A DNA stretch of 64,000 nt from JBEHWX01 sp048498995 (GTDB lineage: Bacteria > Bacteroidota > Ignavibacteria > OLB7). Below are positions 34,112 through 44,200 of the stretch, piece by piece. Numbering within the stretch: the stretch's first letter is position 1; each line of letters starts with the position of its first letter. The notes under the pieces are model-generated. The model searched no databases and was not told where the DNA came from. It worked only from the letters and a program-made list of their open reading frames with translations. A program made the position numbers and the translations under genes. The DNA lies in the NCBI GenBank assembly GCA_048498995.1, contig JBEHWX010000016.1:18744-82743 (forward strand), in the 5' to 3' direction.

Positions 34112-35815
34112 ATGCTGAAATCGCTCCATGTGAAGAACTATGCCCTTATCGAGGAGGTGCTCGTCGACTTCCGAGGGGGGTTGAATATCCTGACCGGCGA
34201 GACCGGCGCGGGCAAGTCGATCCTGCTCGACGCGCTCGGCCTGCTCCTGGGAGATCGCGCCTCGGCCGAGGCGGTACGGCACGGCGCCGACAGGGCGATC
34301 ATCGAGGGGAACTTCACCGTCGCCGGCAACGAGCGCGCCGGCAGGATCCTCCGCGAGCACGGCTACGACAACGGCGAGGAGCTGATCGTCCGCCGCGAGA
34401 TCAACGCCCGGGGAACCTCCCGCGCCTTCCTCAACGACTCCCCCGCGCCGCTGACCCTCCTGAAGGAGCTGGGGGATCATCTGGTGGACCTGCACGGCCA
34501 GCACGAGCATCAGATGCTCCTGCGCGCCGACACCCACATTCATTTTCTCGACGACGCCGGCGGATTCGAGCCGCAGGTCGCGGAGTTCGCGCTCGCCTTC
34601 CGGGAGATCGCGACGCTTCAGGCCGAGCTGCGCGATCTGCGCGGCCGCGAGCTGCAACTGCGCGAGCGTCAGGAGTTCTACCAGTTCCAGCTCAAGGAGA
34701 TCGATGCGATCGCGCCGGAGCAGGGGGAGGACGCGGCGCTCCAGCAGGAGCTCAAGCTGCTCGAGAACAGCGAGCGGATCGCCGAGCTCGGCACCGGTCT
34801 GACGGATATTCTCTATGAGGGGAATGATTCGGTTCACGACCGGCTTCAGCGCGCCCGCACCACGCTCGACCAGCTGATCGCGATCGATCCGTCATTGAAC
34901 GAGCAGCGCAACGAGCTCGGCTCGGCCGTCGCCATCGTCGACGAGCTGGCGAAGTTCTTCCACGACTACGCCAACCGGATCGACTTCTCCCCGATGCGCC
35001 TCGAGGAGATGCGCGAGCGCCTCCACGCGCTCAGCGGACTGCGCAAGAAGTTCGGCGGCACGCTCGATGCCGTGATCGCCTACCGCGAGACGATCGCCGC
35101 GGAGCTCGAGCTGGCGCAGAATTTCGACGAGCAGATCGAGCGCCTGGAGCGGGAGCTGGACCAGCGCCGCAGGAAGGCCGGGGAGCTCGGCGCCCGCCTG
35201 TCGAAGAAACGCCGCGACTATGCGCGGAAGATCGAGAAGGCGATCGAGGATGTGCTGAAGGGGCTCGGCATCGAGAAGGGAAAGTTCGTGGTCAGAATCG
35301 AACAGATGCCCGCCTCCTCCGATTCCCCTGGAGCGGTGATCGTGGAGGATCGTACCGTGGCGGCCAGCGCCAGCGGCATCGACCGGATCGAGTTCTTCAT
35401 CTCCACCAACGTGGGCGAGGAGCCGAAGCCCCTTGCAAAGGTGGCCTCCGGCGGCGAGATCAGCCGCGTGATGCTCGCGCTCAAGACGATCCTGGCCAAG
35501 GGAGAGAAGCTTCCGCTGCTGGTCTTCGACGAGATCGACACCGGCATCTCCGGTCGCGTCGCCTCCAAGGTCGGCGCGGCGATGCGGGACCTCGGCGACT
35601 ATCACCAGATCATCGCGATCACCCATCTTCCGCAGATCGCGGCGGTGAGCGAGCGACATTTCCTCGTCGAGAAGCGGGTCCAGGGAGGGCGCACGACCAC
35701 GAGCGTCCGCGCCCTGACGCGCGACGAGCATGTCCGCGAGGTCGCCAAGCTGATGAGCGGCGAGATCGTTACCGATGCAAGTCTTCAGATGGCACGTGAG
35801 CTAATCGAGTCGTAA
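34112..35815 (+). CDS. recN: DNA repair protein RecN
   Basis: The protein has 567 residues, a normal RecN length, and is an SMC-like ATPase. Walker A is GETGAGKSILLDALGLLLGD (29-48). DLHGQHEHQMLL marks the RecN-specific segment. A central region of about 150-370 is rich in coiled coil. The signature ASGGEISRVMLALKTILA is followed by Walker B LLVFDEIDTGISG, and a C-terminal ITHLPQIAAVSERHFLVEK switch region is present. RecN holds DNA ends together during double-strand-break repair, usually under SOS control; I saw no LexA-like box. Its TAA overlaps the ATG of the next gene (TAATG), so the two genes are translationally linked. Confidence 0.97.
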   Translation: MLKSLHVKNYALIEEVLVDFRGGLNILTGETGAGKSILLDALGLLLGDRASAEAVRHGADRAIIEGNFTVAGNERAGRILREHGYDNGEELIVRREINARGTSRAFLNDSPAPLTLLKELGDHLVDLHGQHEHQMLLRADTHIHFLDDAGGFEPQVAEFALAFREIATLQAELRDLRGRELQLRERQEFYQFQLKEIDAIAPEQGEDAALQQELKLLENSERIAELGTGLTDILYEGNDSVHDRLQRARTTLDQLIAIDPSLNEQRNELGSAVAIVDELAKFFHDYANRIDFSPMRLEEMRERLHALSGLRKKFGGTLDAVIAYRETIAAELELAQNFDEQIERLERELDQRRRKAGELGARLSKKRRDYARKIEKAIEDVLKGLGIEKGKFVVRIEQMPASSDSPGAVIVEDRTVAASASGIDRIEFFISTNVGEEPKPLAKVASGGEISRVMLALKTILAKGEKLPLLVFDEIDTGISGRVASKVGAAMRDLGDYHQIIAITHLPQIAAVSERHFLVEKRVQGGRTTTSVRALTRDEHVREVAKLMSGEIVTDASLQMARELIES

Positions 35816-36435
35816 TGCTTGAGAAATCGCAGAAATACAACCAGACATTCCTGTCGAAGACGGAGCTGGTCAACCGGCTGACGCCGCTTCACGGATCGGT
35901 CGAGGTCAACCGCGTGCTGAGCGCGTACGAGATGGCGCAGAACGTCCATCAGTACCAGCAGCGCAACGACGGCACCCCCTACTTCTGGCATCCGACCCGG
36001 GTGACGAAGATCCTCGTCGACGAGCTCGGCATCACCGATCCGGACCTGCTGGTGACCGGACTGCTGCACGACGCGCTGGAGGATTCCGACATCCTCACGC
36101 CGGAGGTGCTCGCCTACAACTTCGGCGAGTACGTCGGCTTTCTGGTCGAGACGCTCACCAAGGAGATCCGCGTGGAGGATGGCCCGCTGCGCGATCAGAT
36201 CGATCAGGAATACGTCGAGCGGCTGATGCGGAGTCCGGAGGATTGCCGCGTGATCAAGCTCGCCGACCGCCTGGACAACCTCCGCTGCCTGCAGTTCAAC
36301 CTGAAGCGGAACCCCTACAAGTACGTCCAGGAAACGAGCGACCGATATATGCCGATGGCCGAGGGATCGACCAACGCGCACCTGCGCTACCTCCTCTCCG
36401 AGCTTCAGAAGGAACGGAACAAGTTCTTCGGCTGA
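35815..36435 (+). CDS. SpoT/RelA-type HD-domain protein (hydrolase domain only)
   Basis: The protein has 206 residues. The HD motif residues are visible in order: FWHPTRVTKILVDELG (H59), TGLLHDALEDSDILTP (H85-D86, E89-D90) and RVIKLADRLDNLRCL. These are the metal-binding and catalytic positions of (p)ppGpp hydrolase domains. No synthetase, TGS or ACT domain is present, so it resembles stand-alone small alarmone hydrolases. Removal of (p)ppGpp is the likely activity but not proven, since some HD proteins use other nucleotides. The start codon overlaps the recN stop codon, an unusual link between DNA-break repair and alarmone turnover. Confidence 0.88.
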   Translation: MLEKSQKYNQTFLSKTELVNRLTPLHGSVEVNRVLSAYEMAQNVHQYQQRNDGTPYFWHPTRVTKILVDELGITDPDLLVTGLLHDALEDSDILTPEVLAYNFGEYVGFLVETLTKEIRVEDGPLRDQIDQEYVERLMRSPEDCRVIKLADRLDNLRCLQFNLKRNPYKYVQETSDRYMPMAEGSTNAHLRYLLSELQKERNKFFG

Positions 36436-36836
36436 GCGCCACGCCTCGCGCCCGATTCGCGCCCGATTCCCGCTCGGAGCCGTGACATTCGATGCCCGCT
36501 CCCGGCGCACGCCGTGTCCGCGTCCTGACACGCCGGTCAAGGCAAGCCGAGACTCCGTCACGGCGGGCAGCGCTTCGACGTCTCGAGCGTCGGTGGGATG
36601 ACCATCCGGTCATGCCGACCGGCGCGGCTTGCCATCGGAATATGATTCTCGTATACTAGGCTCCGACCGGAACATCGTCCACTCCGGCGGGATGCGAGTC
36701 CCCACGGCCGCGGCACCAGATACGTTCAGCCTCACACCAGGTTCGGCTTCACCAGGCCGATCGCCGCGTTGCGCCACGTCCAGGGGATGGCGTCCATCAC
36801 ACATACACGACACTCCACACATCTGATGAGGTCACC
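36436..36836. other. Intergenic region with 11-bp duplication and promoter
   Basis: No gene is seen in these 401 bases. An 11-bp unit, CGCGCCCGATT, is duplicated in tandem at 36447-36468. The promoter candidate at 36629-36657 is listed separately, and the segment between it and the next gene has no clear structure. Confidence 0.5.
36629..36657 (+). promoter_or_regulatory. Candidate classical -35/-10 promoter
   Basis: TTGCCA, a 17-base spacer and TATACT match the sigma-70-type consensus TTGACA-N17-TATAAT with two mismatches, in an A/T-richer patch. It would drive the small membrane-protein gene at 36837 with a leader of about 170 nt. Confidence 0.4.
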
Positions 36837-37352
36837 ATGAGCACGGAATTCTTTCTCTTCGTTCTCGGCGGCACGGCGGCGATCATAGCGCTTCTCGGCG
36901 ACTTTTCCCGCTCGAAGCTCGTGAAGGCGATCGGGGTCTCTCCCCTGCTCGTCCGTTCGGCTCTCTGCATGGTCGGCCTGGCGGTGGCCGCCATCGCGGT
37001 GATACCGGAAGCAACCGGGTCCTCCACGCCGCAAGCGGCGGCTGCCGTGATCGAGCCGATACCATCCGCCCCGGCGGCCCCGATGGCCACCCTCCCCGAC
37101 TCCTCCCAATCCCCGTCGAAGCCTGTCGAGTCCGCTCCCGCGCAGGTGCCGGTCACGCAGAGCAATCCGTCGCTGCCGGTCTCGACGCCGTCGAACATCG
37201 AGGTTCGGGACGCCGGAAACATCCAGGTGACGCGCCACGAGGTGACCGTGCGGGACGTGCCCGATTCGGTGGCCCGCGAGTTCCTGAAACAGCACCCGAT
37301 CCCGATGGATCAGATGATGCGCAATGGTTCGGCATCCGATCGGCGCCCCTGA
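36837..37352 (+). CDS. Small membrane protein with Pro/Ser-rich tail, unknown function
   Basis: The protein has 171 residues. Two hydrophobic segments at about 4-22 (FFLFVLGGTAAIIALLG) and 40-57 (ALCMVGLAVAAIAVIP) flank a short basic loop. A Pro/Ala/Ser-rich stretch (60-120) leads to a more ordered C-terminus (NIEVRDAGNIQVTRHEVTV). AGTG-poor sequence precedes the ATG, with GATGAGGTCACC supplying a weak GAGG. I recognise no family. It ends 34 bases before the convergent end of the first IgGFc-binding-like gene. It is real on coding character and context but functionally unassigned. Confidence 0.65.
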   Translation: MSTEFFLFVLGGTAAIIALLGDFSRSKLVKAIGVSPLLVRSALCMVGLAVAAIAVIPEATGSSTPQAAAAVIEPIPSAPAAPMATLPDSSQSPSKPVESAPAQVPVTQSNPSLPVSTPSNIEVRDAGNIQVTRHEVTVRDVPDSVAREFLKQHPIPMDQMMRNGSASDRRP

Positions 37353-37386
37353 ATCATCAGGCCGACACCGGGTCGCCAGCCGGTTG

Positions 37387-40300
37387 CTAGTTGCTTCTGA
37401 CGACCGATCGGGTCTCGGTCGTGCCGGGCATGCCAAGCGTGTAGAAGTAGAGTCCGGAGGGAAGCCTGTCGCCGCCGATCTCGAGACGATACGCTCCGGC
37501 GGGAAGGTCCCGCTCCAACGGCACGGCCACCTCATGGCCCGCGGCATCGACCAGCGCGATCCGCACCGGCGCGTCGAAGGGAACGGTGAAGGATATCTCG
37601 GTCCGCTCGCGGAATGGATTGGGATGCGCGTCGCCGAGCAGACGTCCGGCGGTGCCGAGCTCGAAGAGGCGATAGGTGAGCCCGCAGATCGAATCGAGCT
37701 GGAAGTGTCCTGACACGGCGTCGACCGTGAGGCACGCGGCGTCGCCGATCGGCGCGACCTCCGGGATGATCTCGGAGCCGGTCGAGTCGCCGAGGAAGCT
37801 CCTGAAGCGGAGCCGAAGCAGCTCACCATCCCCGGTCAGCTCGGCTGGCGCGCTCGCGTCGGCAAACAGCTCGAGCTCGCCGCGACGGTCGGTGATGCCG
37901 GTCAATGTCCATCCGCTCAGGAGCGCGCCGGCAAGCGTGCCCGGATCGCCTCCGTTCAGGAGCCGGAGAATGCCGGCGTTGTAACGCACGCGGATTCGCA
38001 GGCTCCGGACGTGGGCCCCCTCGATCCCCGAGCCCTCGACCCGGAGCAGCACCGGCACCACGAGCTCACCTCCCGGCACCGCGTGATGCGCGCGGCCGAC
38101 GGCGGCCGTGATCCCCGGCTCCACTATCCTCCCGGTCACCGTGGTCGTGACAACCGTATCTCCCCCGGAGGCGGCAAGCCCGGCGATACGTGAGCTGATC
38201 GCGCAGCGGAAGTCGCCGGAATCGCGACGGATCACGCGCAGCGGCAGACGGATCTCCCCGCCGGCCGGGAAGTCCAGCGGAAGAGCCGCGTTGTCGAGCT
38301 CCAGGATGTCTGGCGGTACGATATCGATGCCGACGAGACGCGCATCGACCGATCCGGTATTCCGGAGCAGGATGGTGTCTCCGGCCGGATGGCATCCGAG
38401 CATCGTCCCGAGATCGATCGAATCGATGCCGATGCCCCGGATGAAGGCGCTTCCATCCACCCCTCCGAGAGAATCATCGCATCGCGATCCGTCCGTCTCG
38501 GCCGCGATCCACGCCGTGTCCCTGCCGGGCGCGACCGGCCTGAAGTGCGCGCCGATGCGCCAGATATCGCCGGGGGCGAGCGTTTTCGGGAGCTGATCCA
38601 GATCCGCCTGGTCGATCGCGAAGCGGCTTCGATCCGGCCCCTCCACCGTCAGGCGCGTGATCGTCAGCGGCCGGGTGCCGCGAGCCGCGATGGTGGCGGT
38701 GCCGATCAGGTCCGGAGCGCCCTTGCCGGTCAGATCGACCGGCGCGAAGCTCCACCCCGTCACCACCGGATGCGACTCTATACCGATACCCCGCAGCGTG
38801 CTCCAGACCGTGTCGTCGCTGGAGGTGATCAACCGCGCCAGACAGGAGTATTCCCGCTCCTGCTTCGGACGGAAGCGCACCGTCTGCCGGAGTATATGGC
38901 CGGCCATGGAGGTATCCCCTCCCGGAAGGAGCGTCCCGATGGCGACCGTCGAGGCCGGATCGGTCCGGTCGAGCGTGAAGTAGCCATCGTCGGCGTCGGG
39001 GCCGATCAGGTCGAGCGCCGTGACGGTGATGTCGGTGAGGCCGAGGTTGAAGACCGGCAAGGTCGAATCGTAGGAGCGGACACCGCTCTTGGTGCAGCTG
39101 TCGAGCGTCGTGAGCCAGCGCGCGCGCCAGTCGCAGCCGCCGATGCGGGGCGCCGGAGCCGGAGCGGTCTTGGCCTGGAGGTGCACCGTGTCGGTCCGGC
39201 ACTCCAGCGACAGAACGATATCATCGGAGAAGTACGTGTCGTGATCGACGCGCTGAAAGAGGAGCGGGACCGTGACGCTCCCGTTGGGCGGCACCAGATG
39301 CGGCAACGGCTCCGGCTTCTTGATCTGAAATCCCTGCGTCGCGCGCGCCAGCTGCCCGTTGCTGACCCAGACCGGATACGCGTTGTTGTTGTTGATTGTG
39401 AGGGTAACGTCGATCGGAACACCGGCCGGAACATTGTTCATCGACGCGGGCGTGAGCGCGTATTCGAGCACGCCGGCGCGATAGACGTATTGGATATCCT
39501 TGCGGCCGCCGTCGGGACCGGTCCCCACCACGAGCAGTGCCGCGTCCACTTTCGGATTGATCGGCGACACGACCACGCGCAGCGCGGTGACCGTCGACCC
39601 GGTCCGGATCGTATCGATGCGGAGGCGGCTGTTGGTCCCGTTGACCTGCGCGATGTTCGCCGTCACCGGCTGGTCGGCGCCGGCCGTGGAGGTTATCATC
39701 ACCACCATCGTATCGCATCCGGTGATGATGGAGTAGTTGAGCCCCTTCGGCGGCGGAGGAATCGTCGGCGCGGTGAGGCCGACCACGGGATAGGCGTAGC
39801 AGTAGGCTGGGAGCTGCGAATAGAACGTGGTGTGCAGCGGCGTGGAGCCGCCGCCATCATCCTTGCGGGGACGTCCCGGCCGCACCTGTTCGACGCCGGT
39901 GGCCACGCCGTAGGCGATCGCGGTGAATTTCCCGCCGGTCGAGGTGATGACGTGATCGCCCGGGGCAACCAGCAGTCGACCATGCGAAAATGTGGTCAAC
40001 GGGTAGTAGGGGGAAATCAGCGGAACCACCACGCCATCGACCCGCACCGTGGCCCCCTTCTCGCAGGAGATCAGGACGTAATTCTGCAGGAACGACGGCG
40101 CGTCGAAGGCATGGAACCGCGCCGTGGTAACCCATCGCTCGAACGGCTGCAGCTCGACCATCGCCGAGGTCCAGGTGCGCTGATCCTCGATCTCCCAAAC
40201 CGATTTGATGGCGCTGCCGACGATCGCGAACGCGGAGATCGGGTGATCGGCAACCACGTCGAAACCGGTCAGATAATCCGGACCGAGAAAATTGATGAGC

Positions 40301-41277
40301 TCCACCTCGTTGAACTGCCCCGCATACCGCTCGGAGCGATCGACCGGCTTGTTCGGATCGATGCCGACCTGGGTCGTGGTCACCGCCCAGGGAGTGCTCA
40401 TCAACGTCAACAGCAGATCGCTTCCATTCGGGTCCGGCGCTATCGAGCGCGGCGTCACCGCGGCGAACGTGGTGCCATGCATCTCCACCGGCGTCAGCCA
40501 CTCCACCATCGTGTTCTTCAGCGTGTTGCCGGTGATGATCGTGCTCCCCGTGTAGGTGTTTCTGCTTCCGCCACGGGTATTTCCCGTCATGATGCCGACC
40601 GGCTTGTCGGCCGTGATGCTGCTGCCGGCGTAGGCCGAGCGCCCCTCGGCCACATAGCACTCGCCCGCGTTCAGCTTCACCGGAGCATCGCCGCCGATCG
40701 AGACGCTCGTCCCGTTCTGCGAGGCGATCACGATCACCTGGGCCGGCGCCGGGATATCCTGAAGCCCCTCCTCCTGCGTGTTCGGGCGGTAGCCGACCGT
40801 CGTCGACGGCCCCATCGCGGCCAGATAGCGCGTTCCCCATCGCGCCACCGGCAGCGGCGTGAAGGCCTCCGAGCCATCCGGGGTCTCGAAGTAACAGTAG
40901 AGGATGATATCCACGTCCGACTCGATGGTGATCACGCGATCCGCGGATTTTCCGGAATCGAGATAGGCGGCACGCCCGTCGATGTTGACCGTGGAGGAAG
41001 CGGTGGCCGTGAGCGAGACGCGGTCGTCCACGCCATTGCCGCGGACCCGCGCCTGGCCGGCTCCGGTGGCGAACATCACCAGCCGCATCGCGCTCGGAGC
41101 CTGCGCGCCGATCAGCGGAACGTTGTCCCGGACCGTGTCGGGAAACGCGACCATGAATTTCCGGCCGACGAACGGCGTCTGCGCCGAGAGCGTCGGGCCG
41201 GGCAGCATCGAGCCGAGCAGCGTCGCGAGCGCGAGCAGCGGCAGCACGTATCGCAAGGTTGATCGCGTGGTCATCAT
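37387..41277 (-). CDS. T9SS-secreted protein with IgGFc-binding-type N-terminal domain (paralogue 1)
   Basis: The protein has 1,296 residues with a signal peptide (LPLLALATLLGSMLPG, cleavage after LSAQ). The N-terminal 480 or so residues resemble the IgGFc-binding N-terminal domain (KFMVAFPDTVRDN, VDIILYCYFETPDGSEAFTP, PAPAQVIVIASQNGT, KPVGIMTGNTRG, FERWVTTARFHAF). Ig-like choice-of-anchor repeats and a cohesin-like segment follow. It ends in a T9SS sorting domain (DAHPNPFRERTEISF, DLPAGAYRLEIGG, LPSGLYFYTLG). The domain name does not imply IgG binding; adhesion is a guess. The ATG overlaps the stop of paralogue 2 by four bases (ATGA), so the two are in one operon. Confidence 0.92.
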   Translation of the reverse strand: MMTTRSTLRYVLPLLALATLLGSMLPGPTLSAQTPFVGRKFMVAFPDTVRDNVPLIGAQAPSAMRLVMFATGAGQARVRGNGVDDRVSLTATASSTVNIDGRAAYLDSGKSADRVITIESDVDIILYCYFETPDGSEAFTPLPVARWGTRYLAAMGPSTTVGYRPNTQEEGLQDIPAPAQVIVIASQNGTSVSIGGDAPVKLNAGECYVAEGRSAYAGSSITADKPVGIMTGNTRGGSRNTYTGSTIITGNTLKNTMVEWLTPVEMHGTTFAAVTPRSIAPDPNGSDLLLTLMSTPWAVTTTQVGIDPNKPVDRSERYAGQFNEVELINFLGPDYLTGFDVVADHPISAFAIVGSAIKSVWEIEDQRTWTSAMVELQPFERWVTTARFHAFDAPSFLQNYVLISCEKGATVRVDGVVVPLISPYYPLTTFSHGRLLVAPGDHVITSTGGKFTAIAYGVATGVEQVRPGRPRKDDGGGSTPLHTTFYSQLPAYCYAYPVVGLTAPTIPPPPKGLNYSIITGCDTMVVMITSTAGADQPVTANIAQVNGTNSRLRIDTIRTGSTVTALRVVVSPINPKVDAALLVVGTGPDGGRKDIQYVYRAGVLEYALTPASMNNVPAGVPIDVTLTINNNNAYPVWVSNGQLARATQGFQIKKPEPLPHLVPPNGSVTVPLLFQRVDHDTYFSDDIVLSLECRTDTVHLQAKTAPAPAPRIGGCDWRARWLTTLDSCTKSGVRSYDSTLPVFNLGLTDITVTALDLIGPDADDGYFTLDRTDPASTVAIGTLLPGGDTSMAGHILRQTVRFRPKQEREYSCLARLITSSDDTVWSTLRGIGIESHPVVTGWSFAPVDLTGKGAPDLIGTATIAARGTRPLTITRLTVEGPDRSRFAIDQADLDQLPKTLAPGDIWRIGAHFRPVAPGRDTAWIAAETDGSRCDDSLGGVDGSAFIRGIGIDSIDLGTMLGCHPAGDTILLRNTGSVDARLVGIDIVPPDILELDNAALPLDFPAGGEIRLPLRVIRRDSGDFRCAISSRIAGLAASGGDTVVTTTVTGRIVEPGITAAVGRAHHAVPGGELVVPVLLRVEGSGIEGAHVRSLRIRVRYNAGILRLLNGGDPGTLAGALLSGWTLTGITDRRGELELFADASAPAELTGDGELLRLRFRSFLGDSTGSEIIPEVAPIGDAACLTVDAVSGHFQLDSICGLTYRLFELGTAGRLLGDAHPNPFRERTEISFTVPFDAPVRIALVDAAGHEVAVPLERDLPAGAYRLEIGGDRLPSGLYFYTLGMPGTTETRSVVRSN

Positions 41278-44200
41278 TGTACGAGCAGCATCGAACCGAT
41301 GGCGGTCCAGGTGCCACTGGAAAGATGGTAGAAATAGAGGCCGGACGGCGCGTCGGCCCCATCCCAGCTGACGCTGTAGGAGCCCGCCGGAAGATCCTCA
41401 TCGACCAGACGCGCCACCTCACGCCCCGCCGCGTCGGTCACCACCAGCCGGGTCGGGCCATCCAGGCCGAGCGTGAAATCGATCCGCGTCGACGGGTTGA
41501 ACGGGTTCGGGTGATTTCCCTCCAGCGCGTATTTGGCCGTCCCGAGACTCATCAGCCGGAAGCCGAGGCCGCAGATGGAATCGAGGCGGACACGACCCGG
41601 GCGGGCCGCCACGCCAAGACAGGGAATCGGGCTCTCGGGCGTGAGCTCCACCACGATTTCGGAGGCAATCGAATCGCCGATATAGCCGCCGAACACGAGA
41701 TTGGCGACGCGCCCCGGGCCGGCGATGGCAGAGGCCGGCGAGGGAGGATCGAGCGTCACCTCGAACTGCCCGCCGCGCGAGGCATGCGACCGGCAGCTCC
41801 AGCCGTCGAGGATGGTGCCGGCGAAGAGGCCGGCGCAATCGGCGCCGTTGAGCAGCGCGAGCATCGAGCCGTTGTAGCTGACGCGAAGCGTCACCGGGCC
41901 GGGCGCGATGCCGGCCGGATCGATCCGCTCGAGCTCCACCGGCACCATGACGGTGGAGCCGGGAAACAGGTGATGATCGCGTCCCACCGCCAGCTCCATC
42001 GTTCCGGCGACGAGCCTGCCGCGAACGTGCCCGCGGAACGCGCCGGTGACGGTGCCCGTCCGATCCTCGGCCGTGACCTCGATCATCGCGTCGATATCCT
42101 CCGCGGATGCGCCGCCGAACCGGACCGTGATCCGGTACGATCCCCCGGCGGGGATGGTCAGCGGTTCCGACGGCGCGTCGACGCGAATCGATCCCTCCGG
42201 AATCGCATGGACCGTGATCACCCGGATCGGGTCGTTGCCGTCGTTGACGAACGTTACGACGGCGCTATCCTCCCGGCAGGCCAGCCGCGTTCCGAGATCG
42301 AGATCCTCGACCCGCGAGACCAGCTTGTAGGCGGTTCCCAGCAACAGTCCGGTGGAATCATCGCAGCGCGACTCATCGCCGACGGCCACCAGCAGCGCGC
42401 TGTCGATGCCCGGTTCCATCGGCAGATACCACACTCCCACCTGCCAGGTCTCCCCCGGCCGCAGCACCACCGGCAGCCGAGCGCTGTCGGCCACGTCCAG
42501 CCAGTACCGACCCGCGCCCCTCCCCACCAACCGAAGATCCTCGATCCGCGTCGCCCGCGTCGGCCGCGCCGCGATCGTCACCGTCCCACGCTGCGCCAGC
42601 GCGTTGGTCAGATCCACCGCCGGGAACGTGTAATCCCCCACCGTCAGATGCGACTCGATCCCCACTCCCTCCAGCAGGCTCTCCACCGTGTCGCCGGCCG
42701 TCGTTATCAGCCGCAGAACGCACCGATAGGATCGCTCCTCGGTCGGACGGAAGATCACCCGTTGATGATACCGGTACCGGTTGGTGTCCCCGGCCGACAG
42801 GATATCGCCGGTCCGCACGCTCAGCGTCGGATCGCTCCGGTCCAGCTCGAAGGAGCCGGCGTCGGCGCCGATCAGCTCCAGCGAGGCCACCACCACCGAC
42901 TGCGTCCCGTTGGCGTACAGATCGACCATGAACGGATAGCCGTCGGTCGGGTTCTTCGTGCAGGGTGCCGAGGCCACAAGCCAGCTGTTCCCCCAGTCGT
43001 GCCCTCCCAGGTAGGGGGCCGGACGGTTGCCGGTGCGCGCCTTGAGCGGGATGGTGTCGTTGTGGCAATCGACGGCCAGCACCAGAGCGTCGCTGAAGGC
43101 CGCGTCGTAGTCGACACGCATGAACGTGAGGGTGACGACGGCCGAATCGCCGGGGGCGAGGATCCTGGGGAAGGGATTGGGGGCCTTGATGCGGAAGCCA
43201 CGGAAGCCGCTGAGCAGCGACGCGGAGGTGACCTGAACCGGATAGTCGTTGGCGTTGCGCACGACGATGGTGACCAGGCGCTCGGCCGATGGCGGAACGT
43301 TGGTCAGATCCACCGGATTCGGACCCACCTGGAGCTGGTTGGCGTTGTAGACATAGGAGATGCTCCGACTGACCCCGGCGGAGCCCTCCGCGGTGATCTT
43401 CGCGGACCCATTCTTCGCGGGGTCGATCGGGCGGAAACGGATGCGGAACGCGGTGCGCTCCCCGTTGGGGGCAAACAGCGTATCGACCGTGAATGTGACG
43501 TTGTCGATGGCATCGACGGTGAATGCCGTCGCCGACAGCGCGCTCGTGTTCGCGGAACTGAGCGTGACGACGGCGGAATCGCAGAACTCCCGGCTCGACA
43601 GCAGCAGCATGGTCGAATCCGGGAGCCCGGCCACCGGGTAGGCGTAGGTGAGCGCAGGAATCTCCTCGTACTGCGTCGAATGAAGAAGATTCGAGCCTCC
43701 CTCCTGATCTTTCCTGTGTGTCTTTCCGGGACGAATCCCCTCGTATCCGGTGGCATAGCCGTAGACAATCGCGGTGAAGCGGCCGTTGGTCGATCGCAGC
43801 TCGTGATCGCCCGGCAACAGCTCCACCTCGGTCTGACGATAGTGAAGGTCGCCGGCCGGAAACGAGACCATCCCGCCGTCGAGCACGACGTCGGCGGCGG
43901 AATCGGCCATGATCAGCACGCGATGGGTCAGGAACGTCGGGTGCTCGGGAGCATTGAACCGCGCGCGGACCGCCCACCGTTCTCGCGGCACCAGCTCGGC
44001 CATCGCCGGGGCGAACGTGGTGGCCGTTCCCATCGTTCTCGGATCGATCTGTCCGTTGGGGTTGTACTGCTCGCCGGTGATGAGCATCGCCTGCACCGGA
44101 TCGCTGCTGGTGGTGCCGAGCGCCGCCGCGTATCCGTTGTTGCCCCCATGGTAGGTCACCAGCGCCCCCGCGGTGAGCGAGGGGAATACGATCTTCGACA

